The notes under the pieces are model-generated. The model was not told the origin of the DNA. It made no database searches and saw only the letters and a list, made by a program, of their open reading frames with translations. 64,000 bases of DNA from Syntrophaceae bacterium UBA6112 (lineage in GTDB: Bacteria > Desulfobacterota > Syntrophia > Syntrophales > UBA5619): positions 48,459 to 112,458 of the forward strand of contig DIWG01000083.1 in the NCBI GenBank assembly GCA_002423465.1. Reading direction: 5' to 3'. This document shows positions 9,465 through 19,250 of the stretch, in pieces. The first letter of the stretch is position 1, and each line of letters begins with the position of its first letter. The position numbers and the translations under genes are program-made.

Positions 9465-10436
9465 TTATTTCTGCTCCAGATTACGGCATTCGTCGATCAG
9501 GTAGACGGACTTCCCCTGGGATTCATAGTAGGTCCGCATGATGATTTCCGCCAGCAGGCCCATGAGGATGCACATGATCCCGGTGATGCTTGCCATGACA
9601 AAGATGAGCGGCAGTGGGGTTTCAATGAAGGATTTGTCGCCGAAGACCTTGTAATACAGGGAAGCCGCGGCGGCGATGACTGCGACGAAGAGGCTGACCA
9701 GGCCGAAAGCCCCGAAGACGTAAATCGGCTTCTGGGCATATTGCGCGAGAAACTTGACCACGATCAGGTCCAGGATCACCTTGAAGGTCCTCTCCAAGCC
9801 GTATTTGGATTTGCCGTGGATCCGGGGATGATGGGCAACCGGGATCTCCGTCACCCGGGCGCCCTGCCAGGTGGCGTAAATGGGAATAAACCGGTGCATC
9901 TCTCCATATAGTTTGACGCCCTTGATCACCTCCCGCCGGTAGGCCTTCAGCGAACAGCCGTAGTCGTGCAGGTGAACCCCGGATATCTTCGAGATAAGCC
10001 AGTTGGCGATCCGGCTGGGGAGGTTCCGCTTCAGGGCATGGTCTTTCCGGTCTTCGCGCCAGCCGGAACAGACCTCAAATCCCTCCTTCAATTTGGCCAG
10101 GAGCTTCGGAATATCCTGCGGATCGTTCTGGAGGTCGCCGTCCATGGGGATCAGCACGTCACCGGAAGAATAGTCGATGCCGGCCATGATCGCCGTCGTT
10201 TGGCCGAAATTGCGGCGGAAGTGGATGACCTTTACCCGCCCGTCCCGCACGGCAAGATCGTTCAGGAGCGTCCGGGAACCGTCCGTCGAGCCGTCATTGA
10301 CCAGAATCATCTCCAGACCGCATCCCAGGGCCGGAGCGATGCCGCTCACCTTCTCGTAAAGCGGCAGAATATTCTCCGCCTCATTATAGAGCGGTACGAT
10401 CACGGAAAGCAGATCATTCTTATCGGATAAATTCAT
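9465..10436 (-). CDS. Polyprenyl-phosphate glycosyltransferase (GtrB/ArnC type GT2)
   Basis: A 323-residue enzyme with an N-terminal GT2 domain (SVIVPLYNEAENI, VNDGSTDGS, MDGDLQNDPQDIP) and two C-terminal membrane hairpins (about residues 230-260 and 275-310). This layout is that of enzymes that transfer a sugar from a nucleotide to undecaprenyl phosphate, supplying GT-C transferases that act in the periplasm. Several GT-C proteins lie nearby and could use the product. The ATG at 10436 has GAGG with 6 nt spacing. A start 14 codons upstream would overlap the preceding gene and looks less likely. Confidence 0.9.
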   Translation of the reverse strand: MNLSDKNDLLSVIVPLYNEAENILPLYEKVSGIAPALGCGLEMILVNDGSTDGSRTLLNDLAVRDGRVKVIHFRRNFGQTTAIMAGIDYSSGDVLIPMDGDLQNDPQDIPKLLAKLKEGFEVCSGWREDRKDHALKRNLPSRIANWLISKISGVHLHDYGCSLKAYRREVIKGVKLYGEMHRFIPIYATWQGARVTEIPVAHHPRIHGKSKYGLERTFKVILDLIVVKFLAQYAQKPIYVFGAFGLVSLFVAVIAAAASLYYKVFGDKSFIETPLPLIFVMASITGIMCILMGLLAEIIMRTYYESQGKSVYLIDECRNLEQK

Positions 10437-10461
10437 TTTGGCCTCATATTGGTTCTCTTGT

Positions 10462-12963
10462 TCAGCCGCCCTGTCCAACGGGCTGCCTCGCCTTGATATG
10501 GATTTGCCGGGAATCTTTTCTGTTGAACTGATCTTTTACGGTTACGGAAAAAGAGAGCTCTTCTTGATTACCCAAGCTTCCCTTGATGACGCCGAGATTT
10601 TCATCGATGCCCCATTTGCCTTTACCCGTTTTCGGGGAAGAAATGGAAAATTTCAGCACGGGTTTATTCCAAAGACCGAGAAAATAGGGAGGCGCCGTCG
10701 TAATTCTGCCCAACGTCGAGAGAACCGGAACCCGGATATTGACGTCGCCGGGGTTGAGTTCCATGCTGTCCGGCAGAACGATCCAGGGCGATTTGAGATG
10801 CGCCTGCCGGGATGGACAGCTTCTGGATCCTTCCGCATCCACGGCAATCACCCGAAAATGGGCGCCCAATTTGCCCACCCATGCTTCATTTTCGTGAATC
10901 CCGTCCAACAAAGCGATCTGCGTTTCTTTCGTTGTCGTCAGGGTGTTCCCCGGAACAACGGGCCAGTCCGCCGCGGTCAAATCATGCCACGTATATTTCG
11001 CTTCCGCCTGGTTGCCGAATCCGAGAAGACGGTGCGGTTCGGACATGGGCATGAAACCTTCCAGGGAGCTGGAATAAATCTGATAGTGGATAGGCCGTGT
11101 TCCTGCATTTGAAGCCGACCAGGATAAGATGACTTTCCCATGGTCATATCGGATAGCGATCTTTTCAGGCGCCTGGGGACCTCTGACCTTGAAAGCGAAG
11201 GTCCCGCTCCAGGGACCCGCAAGCAGATCTTTCCCGAAGGACCGAACGCGCCAGTATAGATCGCGATTCACGGGCAACATCCCGCGCCACGGCAAGTGGA
11301 ATTGAATCTTCCCCTGCGATTCCGAGACATCCTTCTTATAGACAAGCCGGTCAAAGGTCGGCGAAAGCGGGTATCGCATATCGGAAAATGCGCCGATCTG
11401 AAACTGATAACCCTTCACATCCTTCCCACTTTCAGGCCAGGCAAAAGTGAGATCCTTCTCGGCAACCGTTTTATGGTTCGGGTCAAACGACGACTTCTCC
11501 GGAAAGCCGGGCGGCGTGACGTTCATGGGAACGGCGTTGACCTGCAACGCCACCGATCGTCGCTCCGAGGCATCCGAATAGATCAGGTCATTTCGGCCTG
11601 TTTTGAGCGAAGGGAAGGCATATGTCGTCGCCTGGGAATACAATTTGAAGGACAATCCTTTTAACGGAACCGCATTGTTGCCGGCAACGCTGGAATTCGC
11701 AAGGCCGATTTCAATGTGCAGGTCATGGATGGGGAAATCCCATTTCCGGATATGGGAACCCAGGGAATAATCCGCTGAAGTCAACTTCTCAAGCGGAATA
11801 TCAAAGCTTGCCGCCTTTCCTTCCCCTCCCCTGATCGTCAGCTTCATCAGTGATTTCGGGGAAACATTCCGTTCCAAATAGAGCCGGAGATCGGCCCCCG
11901 TCATGGGGAAGGGATGGTCATAGGATAGGGAGATGGATGTGTTTTTGTCAATGAAGACGGTATCATTCCGAGCAGGAGATTCTGCTCCATTGCTTTTTCG
12001 GACGGCCCAGCGATGCGACGATTTTGAGAAATCGAGCCTCGTCTCCCACCGGAAATCGCGCAGCGTATCCGACAAGGAAGTTTCAGAAAAGATCGGATGA
12101 ATATGCTTTGGCTTGCCGCTGTTCCATCCGTAGGCTTCACCCGGTCTCAAGAGGATCTCGAATTTCTCGTATATCGGATCTCTCGATACCAGCGGTTCCC
12201 GATTCTCACCCCTGTACAGGGCAGCCACTTTTTCCGAGCTGTACCACATGTCGGTTTCGGGATCCTCGACGCCTCTTGGATATCTCTTGTAATTCCGATA
12301 ATGTGCGGCCCGGAGCACGAGCATGGGATCATCGCGGAGATCCTGAGAAGAGGCGATGGTCCAATTGTCGTGCATCAGGTAATAGGCTTGAATATCCGTA
12401 TCGAGGTGCAACATCCGGCCGCCGTTTTCCACCTCGAAGACCGTATGGTTGCTGGCCATTGTGTTTCTCCACTTGTGACCCAGGGCATCCCACAGCATGC
12501 TCTGAATGGATGCCCTGTCTTCGCACATTCCGCCGCCGTAGGCAACGAAGGCTGCCAGCGGGCTTTCCTGCAGCTTGCCGAGAAACATCTCTTCGTGAAT
12601 GCTGTAACGATCTATTTCATAGAAAATTCGCAGCAATCGATCCAATGGATCCTTGCCGTCCCGCGTTATGGCGCTGAGAAGCTCTGCCGTAGTCAGGGGT
12701 ATCTGGCGGCCGTTGATCGAAACCCTTGGATTGACGATCACGTGGTCTCCCGTATTTTTGATCATGACGGAAGAGACAAGTCTCTTTTTGGGCGGCAGGG
12801 AAGGCCAGAGGAACGAGGATTCATCAACGACTCCGCCGACATCGTAACGGACATTCGTTGCCGATTGCTTGATAAAATAATTCTCCCCCCCCTGAGCGCA
12901 CAGGGCTTCATTCGCGGATATCCATGAGAAGAAAAGGACCCATAAAGCGATATGTCGATTCAT
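10462..12963 (-). CDS. Secreted protein with transglutaminase-like and fibronectin III-like regions
   Basis: An 833-residue protein with a clear signal peptide (hydrophobic 5-20, likely cleaved near ALCA). Residues about 135-195 contain a transglutaminase-like triad: GGGMCEDRASI (Cys147), SNHTVFEV (His173) and MLHLDTD (Asp188). The middle part is a beta-rich region without known motif. Residues about 490-720 look like fibronectin type III modules (FAWPESGKDVKGYQFQI; WSASNAGTRPIHYQIY), and the end resembles a cadherin-like domain. The family is not recognised with certainty. Transglutaminase-like domains in polysaccharide loci may act as amidases or cross-linkers, but the function here is unknown. 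It lies 10 nt downstream of the GT-C gene and belongs to the same operon. Confidence 0.75.
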   Translation of the reverse strand: MNRHIALWVLFFSWISANEALCAQGGENYFIKQSATNVRYDVGGVVDESSFLWPSLPPKKRLVSSVMIKNTGDHVIVNPRVSINGRQIPLTTAELLSAITRDGKDPLDRLLRIFYEIDRYSIHEEMFLGKLQESPLAAFVAYGGGMCEDRASIQSMLWDALGHKWRNTMASNHTVFEVENGGRMLHLDTDIQAYYLMHDNWTIASSQDLRDDPMLVLRAAHYRNYKRYPRGVEDPETDMWYSSEKVAALYRGENREPLVSRDPIYEKFEILLRPGEAYGWNSGKPKHIHPIFSETSLSDTLRDFRWETRLDFSKSSHRWAVRKSNGAESPARNDTVFIDKNTSISLSYDHPFPMTGADLRLYLERNVSPKSLMKLTIRGGEGKAASFDIPLEKLTSADYSLGSHIRKWDFPIHDLHIEIGLANSSVAGNNAVPLKGLSFKLYSQATTYAFPSLKTGRNDLIYSDASERRSVALQVNAVPMNVTPPGFPEKSSFDPNHKTVAEKDLTFAWPESGKDVKGYQFQIGAFSDMRYPLSPTFDRLVYKKDVSESQGKIQFHLPWRGMLPVNRDLYWRVRSFGKDLLAGPWSGTFAFKVRGPQAPEKIAIRYDHGKVILSWSASNAGTRPIHYQIYSSSLEGFMPMSEPHRLLGFGNQAEAKYTWHDLTAADWPVVPGNTLTTTKETQIALLDGIHENEAWVGKLGAHFRVIAVDAEGSRSCPSRQAHLKSPWIVLPDSMELNPGDVNIRVPVLSTLGRITTAPPYFLGLWNKPVLKFSISSPKTGKGKWGIDENLGVIKGSLGNQEELSFSVTVKDQFNRKDSRQIHIKARQPVGQGG

Positions 12964-12973
12964 ACCTTGCCCG

Positions 12974-15526
12974 TTAATTAATTTTTGGGATCATTTTAAG
13001 CCCCGCCAGCAAGAAAGACCAGACACTCAGGACGAAGAAAGCCAGACTGAACAGCGGCATGATTCGGTTACGGAAATAGGCCGGCAGTTTTGTAAGACCC
13101 ACCAGGAACATCGGAAGAATCAAAAAGAGATAGCGCCCTTGGGGCTGATAGTCGTTGACCCAGGAGTGGTAGACCGATTGACCGACCGCAAGGCCGGCGA
13201 AAAGCATGACAAACAACAAGAAAATTATGCTTCGGGCGGGAAGGGTAAAGGCCATATGAAAGAAAATGAGCAGGAAGAAGGCGCCCAGCACATAGCTGAC
13301 GGCGAGATAGTAACCTTTGTCGGAGAGAAGATCCATGTAGCCGTAGACGCCGAAAAAACTGTTAAAAGACATATCCCGCCAGTCCGAACTCTGGATGAAG
13401 AGTTCCTGAAAAGTCACCCCCTTCTCTTTGAGATGAAGCCCTTTATAGGAAGAAGCCAGATCACTTTTCAGGGTGCTGATCTTGAACTGGTAAACGGCAC
13501 GGCTCTCCATGATGCTCACAACTTTTTCATTCTTCCTGAAATCATTCACATACTGATCGTATCCATAGATGGGCAGATAGAAAAGAAGCGCCACAAGACC
13601 CACGAAGAGCCATTTTTTCAGTTGCGGGATTCTCTCCCGGGCCGACGTATCGAACAGAACGGTCCATAGTGCAACAAAAACCAGAAAAACGATGTACAGC
13701 CGATAGTTTAACTTTGAGGAGAGGAGAAGCCCCAACAGAATCCCGGCCAGAATTCCTCCGCCGATGCGCTGACGAATCGTGGGGGCCGAAAGGTAACGGC
13801 GCAGGGAAGATCCCGGATCGGCGAACTGCATGGCCAGAAGCATGGCAATCAGCCATGGGAAAGCGTCATTGTTGAAGTAGGAAAACACGTACCACACCTG
13901 CGGTGAGATAACGAGGAAGGGAACCAGCCATTTCGACCGCTTGATTTGGATGGCGACGATCAGAACCAGGGAGAGGAATAGAAAAGCATTGAACAGGCGC
14001 AACCTCAGGTAAAAATCGGATACAATGCCGGATAAGACCTGGGTGGCTTTGACGGCAAAGAAATAGAGCGGATCGATATGCCAGAGGTAGCTGATCCCGA
14101 ATACGGATATGCTTTTCTCGACCCGGGGATCATCCACCGCCGGAGGAAGCCAGTTATCTATGTAATAAGCGGCCGCCTTGAGGTGACCGTTCCACTCGTC
14201 CGGGTGGACATCGAGCCCACTGACAAATCCCATCGCCAGAATCAGGCCGAAGGCCGACCCCAGATAAATCAGAGGCAGCTTTTCCTGAACAAAAGGGCTA
14301 TCCAGTGCCTCAAGACAAGCATTGCCCCATTTTCTCCAGGCCAGAAGAAAGACGGAGGCAATCAGAAAACACAGGACCGCTTCGATCATCAGCTTCAGTA
14401 AAAATTCCTTGAGGGGGAAAGGCAATTTTCCTTCAACATTCAAATATCCGTTCAAATCAATGGCCAATTGCGGATCGTCGGCGTCTTCCGCCGCGGACAC
14501 ATCCAACCCGTTATGAACGATCCGGCTGGACTTGATCTGCTTGACGGGTCTGACCCGTCCAAGGTCAATTTCTCGAATCACCCTGTCGAAGGCATCGGTT
14601 ATCTTGATTTCGCCAATCCGAACGTTGCCGCTCGCCATCAGGGGATCAAAGCGCAATTCGTAAATCGCCGCATTCGGCAGCTTGAACCGATAGGTCCGTA
14701 GATCCTCCTGCCGGATCGCGTCCATCTGCAGTGAGTGTTTTTCATTCAGCCCCTGACCCAGATCATAATAGACCTGAGCGGTGCTGCCGACCGTGGAACT
14801 CATGGCGACCTTCAGAAAAAGGGATCCCGCATCGTCATACAGGATCCAGAAGCGCCAACCGAAAATCAAAAGCGCGATGATGATGACCGCCGCGATCAGC
14901 TTGTTCCGGCAGCGGAGCCCGGTATGGATGAGCAGACACGCGACGAAGAAAAATCCTAGAAATTCCAAGAAGAATTTGCCGGCAAGCCGTGATAGCGAAT
15001 GGTAATTTTTCACGAAAAGAGGCGATTCAAGACGGATCCGAACCTGCGGATCGCTTGCCCCTTCCTGGATCCGGATATCGGCTTTTTCATCGGATATCGC
15101 TACTGCCGCAATCTGCTGCAGGGGTTCGATCTGATGCAGGTTCAGACGTTTGACCGGCTTGCGGGAACCATCCAGGATTTCCATTTTATAAACGGGAATG
15201 ACATTATCCCTGGAAAATGGCGGATCCCATCTCAGGTTGAGGATAGGTTTGTTCGGTATTTTAAATAGATAATCAAAGATTTGACCGTCCTCTCTCATGG
15301 AAGCGGGCACGGCTTGCGAACTGTTGAATCCCCTGCCGGTATCATAAAAAAGTTCGGCAACGCCCTTTTGGGATGATTTCAAGGAGAGGGAAAGATACAT
15401 GGAATTGGCGTCCTCATAGGAAAGCGCCGCTCTCCAGATGCATATCGCGGAAATCACGGCCAGCGCCCAGAGGCACCCCCTGAAAAGCTGTCGTCGGAAG
15501 GGAAAAGTCGTCTTTTTCATTTTCAT
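12974..15526 (-). CDS. GT-C type membrane glycosyltransferase with two N-terminal YDxGxGFN modules
   Basis: An 850-residue protein. A membrane anchor (about 14-34) is followed by an extracytoplasmic module (44-166, AELFYDTGRGFN), two membrane spans (182-230) and a second copy of the same module (235-358, AQVYYDLGQGLN, LRFDP). The rest is a polytopic region with the GT-C-like loop FVSGLDVHPDEWNGH around 434-449. The architecture suggests a periplasm-facing sugar transferase using a polyprenyl-phosphate donor. ATG at 15526 overlaps the TGA of the upstream gene (ATGA). An ATG at 15520 has a better-spaced GGGGGA. The modules are discussed under the findings. Confidence 0.8.
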   Translation of the reverse strand: MKMKKTTFPFRRQLFRGCLWALAVISAICIWRAALSYEDANSMYLSLSLKSSQKGVAELFYDTGRGFNSSQAVPASMREDGQIFDYLFKIPNKPILNLRWDPPFSRDNVIPVYKMEILDGSRKPVKRLNLHQIEPLQQIAAVAISDEKADIRIQEGASDPQVRIRLESPLFVKNYHSLSRLAGKFFLEFLGFFFVACLLIHTGLRCRNKLIAAVIIIALLIFGWRFWILYDDAGSLFLKVAMSSTVGSTAQVYYDLGQGLNEKHSLQMDAIRQEDLRTYRFKLPNAAIYELRFDPLMASGNVRIGEIKITDAFDRVIREIDLGRVRPVKQIKSSRIVHNGLDVSAAEDADDPQLAIDLNGYLNVEGKLPFPLKEFLLKLMIEAVLCFLIASVFLLAWRKWGNACLEALDSPFVQEKLPLIYLGSAFGLILAMGFVSGLDVHPDEWNGHLKAAAYYIDNWLPPAVDDPRVEKSISVFGISYLWHIDPLYFFAVKATQVLSGIVSDFYLRLRLFNAFLFLSLVLIVAIQIKRSKWLVPFLVISPQVWYVFSYFNNDAFPWLIAMLLAMQFADPGSSLRRYLSAPTIRQRIGGGILAGILLGLLLSSKLNYRLYIVFLVFVALWTVLFDTSARERIPQLKKWLFVGLVALLFYLPIYGYDQYVNDFRKNEKVVSIMESRAVYQFKISTLKSDLASSYKGLHLKEKGVTFQELFIQSSDWRDMSFNSFFGVYGYMDLLSDKGYYLAVSYVLGAFFLLIFFHMAFTLPARSIIFLLFVMLFAGLAVGQSVYHSWVNDYQPQGRYLFLILPMFLVGLTKLPAYFRNRIMPLFSLAFFVLSVWSFLLAGLKMIPKIN

Positions 15527-17937
15527 TCCCCCGTGAACGCGGGGCTTTCCTCAATCGACAGAAAAGCCTGAAAGGTAAAATCCTCCCGGTCCCTGGTCAG
15601 ATGGGGGCTGTAAAAGGGGTCGTTCCGGATCCACTCGGTCCATCTTTCATTCATCAGGTCCGCTTCCCGCTTCAGCCGGGTCCGGTTTTCTCCGGAACGG
15701 TCGGAGCCGCGGCTTCCCGATTCGTGGTGGTACAGGCGGGCCTGGGGCAACACCACATTCCGGTAGCCTGCCTTGAGCAACCGGAGACAAAAATCCACAT
15801 CATTATAGGCCACGCTGAGCTTTTCATCCAGCCCGCCCGTCTCCTGATAAAGACGTTTTCGGACCATTAGACAGGCGCCCGTCACGGCCGCATAATTGTA
15901 CACGACGAGCAGTCGTCCGAAATATCCAGCGCTATCGGCCGGCATGCCCTTGTGACCGTGGTTGGCGGGTCCCACGATGCCGAGAATGATCCCGGCGTGC
16001 TGGATCCTGTCGTCCGGATAGAGAAGAAAAGCGCCCACGGCGCCGATGCCGGGCCTTCCCGCCTGCCCCGCCATCTCCTCCAGCCAGGCGGGCGCAATGA
16101 TCTCGGTATCGTCGTTCAGCAGGCAGATCAGCTCGCCCTCGGCGAGACGGACTCCTTCGTTGTTCAGACGGGAAAAATTGAAGGGGATGTCCAGACGGAG
16201 GAGGCGGATCTGTTCCGGCGCCTCCTGCCGCCAGCGGGCGAACAGCTCCCCGGTTTCCGGCTTCTCGCTGCCGTTATCGATCAGGATCACCTCGAAATTC
16301 CGGTAGGTCGTATTGGAGAAAATCGAGCGCAGACAGCGGTCGAGGCTGGCGGCATTGTCGCGCGTCGGGATCAGGATGGTGATTTTGGGATGGCCCTGAA
16401 CGGGATAATGCACGAGATACTGGCCGGGATAGCCTGCGACATGCTCCACGCTCCCCCCTTCGCCGCGCCGGCACAGGGCTTCACCGATGGCCTTGAGTCC
16501 CGAGATATAGGCGTAATTCTTCGAACCGTGGGTGAGGGCCGTGGAGCCTTCGAGGGTCCGCCAATGGTAGAGAACCTTGGGAATATGGCGAATTCGCGTC
16601 GTGAGTTCCGTAAAACGCAGGACAAGGTCGTAATCCTGGCTGCCTTCGAATCCGATCCGGAAACCACCGATTTTCCGGATCAATTCGGCCCGATAGACGC
16701 CCAGATGACAGGTGTACATGTGGGAGAGAAACGTATCCGGCGACCAGTCCGGCTTGAAGAACGGAGAATGACGCTCCCCCTTCTCGTTGATCTTGTCCTC
16801 GTCGCTGTATATCATGTCCGTATCGGGATGCTCGTCCAGGAGCGCCGCATTTTCGTAGAGGGCGTCCACGGACAGTTCGTCGTCGTGATCGAGCAGCGCG
16901 ATGAAATCCCCGCGCGCCATCTCCAGCGCCGTGTTGGAACAGGCCGATATGTGACCATTTTTTTTCCGAAAGATGACCCGGATGCGCGGATCCCGTGCGG
17001 CATATTCCATCAGGATCGGCCGCACATGGGGCATGGTGGAGGCGTCATCGGCGATACAGAGCTCCCAATGGGGGTAGAGCTGCGCAATCACCGAATCGAG
17101 ACACTTCCGGAGCCAGTCCTCGCCGATGTTGAAAACGGGAACGACAATCGAAAAGAGCGGCCGATAGGACAGGGTGGGGATCTCGGATAGGATGCGCGCC
17201 TGATCCTCCGCGGTCAAACGGTGTTGCTGCACCCAGATGTTATAAACATTGTTCGGATAACGCCCCTCCCGCATGCCGGATTGCAGATAATGCACCAGCG
17301 GGTTGAGCCCGGATTCCACGACATCCGGATTCATGCGGGCATAGTAGTCCATGTCGAACAGAGGGCCGGGATTGAGCCCCCGCCTGCCTCCTTCCTCGAT
17401 AAAGTGGGACAGGGGATTGCGTCCCGATTCGGCAACCTCTGGATTGGCCTTTAGATAATAGGACGTATCAAACAGGGGATTGGGTTTTCTTCCTTCATCG
17501 GCGCCGAACCGGACATAATGGACGAGCGGATTCATCTTCGAGGCCGCGACATCCGGGTTTTTCATCAGATAGTAACCGGATTGGAAAAGGGGGTGGGGAT
17601 CCCGCCTCTCCCAGGCTCCCTGCTGAAGATAATGGAGCAACGGATGCAGCGGCGTCCGGGCAATCTCCGGATTCTTCATCAGATAATAACCGGTATCGAA
17701 CAGAGGACTGGGGTTTCTTCCTTCACTGGCGCCGTGGATCAGGTAATGGGCGAGCGGCTCCACTCCCGCCGCGGCAACATCGGGGTACTTCATCCGGTAG
17801 AATTTTTCATCAAACAGACCGGACCGCTCGATCGCCAGATAGGTCCGGATAAAATCGGCCAGTTTGAAGTTCCGGTAGCGAAGCGCCCAGAATAGACCGC
17901 GGGAAACCTTCGCGACGATTTGCAGCCGGCGCATCAT
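15523..17937 (-). CDS. Double GT2 glycosyltransferase with five N-terminal 38-residue repeats
   Basis: An 804-residue protein. Residues 42-231 are five tandem 38-residue repeats with consensus FDxxYYLxxNPDV...NPLxHYLxxGxxEGRxP. A first GT2 domain starts near 250 (FSIVVPVFNIGEDWL, IADDAST, LLDHDDEL) and a second near 510 (ITILIPTRDNAASLDR, LIDNGSE, CLLNDDTEI, NDVDFCLRL). Double-GT2 proteins of this type resemble rhamnan synthesis/RgpF-associated transferases and may add two different linkages. The repeats could be a protein or acceptor docking region. It overlaps the preceding GT2 gene by ATGA at 17934-17937 and the following gene by ATGA. Confidence 0.88.
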   Translation of the reverse strand: MMRRLQIVAKVSRGLFWALRYRNFKLADFIRTYLAIERSGLFDEKFYRMKYPDVAAAGVEPLAHYLIHGASEGRNPSPLFDTGYYLMKNPEIARTPLHPLLHYLQQGAWERRDPHPLFQSGYYLMKNPDVAASKMNPLVHYVRFGADEGRKPNPLFDTSYYLKANPEVAESGRNPLSHFIEEGGRRGLNPGPLFDMDYYARMNPDVVESGLNPLVHYLQSGMREGRYPNNVYNIWVQQHRLTAEDQARILSEIPTLSYRPLFSIVVPVFNIGEDWLRKCLDSVIAQLYPHWELCIADDASTMPHVRPILMEYAARDPRIRVIFRKKNGHISACSNTALEMARGDFIALLDHDDELSVDALYENAALLDEHPDTDMIYSDEDKINEKGERHSPFFKPDWSPDTFLSHMYTCHLGVYRAELIRKIGGFRIGFEGSQDYDLVLRFTELTTRIRHIPKVLYHWRTLEGSTALTHGSKNYAYISGLKAIGEALCRRGEGGSVEHVAGYPGQYLVHYPVQGHPKITILIPTRDNAASLDRCLRSIFSNTTYRNFEVILIDNGSEKPETGELFARWRQEAPEQIRLLRLDIPFNFSRLNNEGVRLAEGELICLLNDDTEIIAPAWLEEMAGQAGRPGIGAVGAFLLYPDDRIQHAGIILGIVGPANHGHKGMPADSAGYFGRLLVVYNYAAVTGACLMVRKRLYQETGGLDEKLSVAYNDVDFCLRLLKAGYRNVVLPQARLYHHESGSRGSDRSGENRTRLKREADLMNERWTEWIRNDPFYSPHLTRDREDFTFQAFLSIEESPAFTGE
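17245..17814 (-). repeat. Five tandem 114-bp coding repeats (38 residues each)
   Basis: Repeat units begin at residues 42, 80, 118, 156 and 194 of the 804-residue glycosyltransferase, each opening with F-[DQ]-x2-[YF]-Y and containing [NY]-P-[DE]-[VI] and a GxxxGRxP-like end. The spacing is exactly 38 residues for the first four intervals counted. The units are diverged, so this is an old duplication rather than a slippage tract. Confidence 0.9.
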
Positions 17938-19250
17938 GGATTCATTTTCTCCTCTTCACGAAACAATCCCGTGAGCCGCCGCAGCGGCTTCGTCACACGC
18001 CAGGACCGTGAAAGGAAGATCTCTTCGATGGTCCGTTCCTTCTGCGCAAGCAGTGCCTTCATCCGCTCGATTTCGGCGTTTTTCATTTGCAGTTCCGCCT
18101 GAAATCGCATCCCCAGGGTGGACAGTTCCGCCCGGGTCTCGGCCAGCATCCCATTCTGGCGATCCAGGATCTCCTGGAAAGCCTCCTCTCCCACCGCGTT
18201 GTAGGTCAGACGCACCGTAAGCTGCGACGGTCGCTCCACCGCTCCGACCGGGAAAAGGATCTGGGGATCGGCGGTCGCGAAGATCAGGTTGCTGTCCTTC
18301 CTGTAAAGGGCGTTGCTCTGAAAATCATCAATTTGCCGCGATGTGCCATCTTCCTCAATGACGCGAATCTCCTTGATGTGGATGGTTGCCGGTGCATTGA
18401 TGGGATCGAAACGGCATTGCCGTATGCCCCGATAACCGCTCAGATCGAAATCGATTTCCCGCTGATCCGTAAAAATAATCTTTCTCAAAACCTGATGCGG
18501 GGTAAACCCCATGCCCGTATCCAGGTAAAGCTCCGCAACCCGGAAATGGATCCGGATGTCAGCCATGTGCCGGTAGAGGTCCCGATGATTCAGATGGGCA
18601 TGGAGCCGCATAAAGAATCTCTGTTCCTCATCCATGGCGTGGACCATGGAAGCCTCCCGCAGACGATAGTGGAAATGGATCTTTGGGATTCGATAAACCT
18701 TGCTGCCCCGGTGGATGAGGGAAAGCCAGAAATCCCAATCCTCCCAGCCATAGACCATGTTCACGTTGTAACCGCCGACGGCCTCCCAGTCCGCCTTCCG
18801 GAACAGGGCCGTGCAGAAGATCACGTTGTGGCTCAGAATCTTGTCCAGGGAGTATTCGGGCAGGTCCCAGCGTCCCCCTTTGACGCCGAAATAGGCCGCC
18901 TCGCAGTAGACAATTCCGATCTCCGGATGCCGATCCAGAATCCGGATCGCGTCCTCCAGATAGTCCTTGCCGATCTTGTCGTCCGCATCCAGGGGCAGGA
19001 TGTAGTCACCCTGCGCCTCCCGGATCCCGTTGTTGCGGGCGGCAGAAAGTCCTTGATTTTCCGTATGAATCACCCGGGTTTTCGGCCATAAGACATTCTT
19101 GAGTATATTAACGGTTTCAACGTCCGTCGAGCCGTCATCGACCACCAAGATCTCAAAATCATGGAATGTCTGGTCCAGAACGGACGCGACGGCCTCTTGC
19201 AGGTAAACGCCCTGATTATAACAAGGGATGATTACGCTGACCTTAGGCAT
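17934..19250 (-). CDS. GT2 glycosyltransferase with C-terminal YDxGxGFN-type module and coiled coil
   Basis: A 438-residue protein. The GT2 domain fills the first ~230 residues (PKVSVIIPCYNQGVYLQEAV, VVDDGSTD, LPLDADDKIG, YGWEDWDFW). It is followed by one copy of the recurring module (about 235-350; VAELYLDTGMGF, CRFDPINAPATIHIKEI, ADPQI). A charged heptad-like region (about 355-415) and a basic tail resembling the SRSWRVTKPLR ends of other GT2 proteins complete it. The ATG at 19250 has AGGGAGGTGG just upstream; the GTG three codons earlier is less likely. Its 5' end overlaps the upstream gene by 19 nt. Confidence 0.9.
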   Translation of the reverse strand: MPKVSVIIPCYNQGVYLQEAVASVLDQTFHDFEILVVDDGSTDVETVNILKNVLWPKTRVIHTENQGLSAARNNGIREAQGDYILPLDADDKIGKDYLEDAIRILDRHPEIGIVYCEAAYFGVKGGRWDLPEYSLDKILSHNVIFCTALFRKADWEAVGGYNVNMVYGWEDWDFWLSLIHRGSKVYRIPKIHFHYRLREASMVHAMDEEQRFFMRLHAHLNHRDLYRHMADIRIHFRVAELYLDTGMGFTPHQVLRKIIFTDQREIDFDLSGYRGIRQCRFDPINAPATIHIKEIRVIEEDGTSRQIDDFQSNALYRKDSNLIFATADPQILFPVGAVERPSQLTVRLTYNAVGEEAFQEILDRQNGMLAETRAELSTLGMRFQAELQMKNAEIERMKALLAQKERTIEEIFLSRSWRVTKPLRRLTGLFREEEKMNP

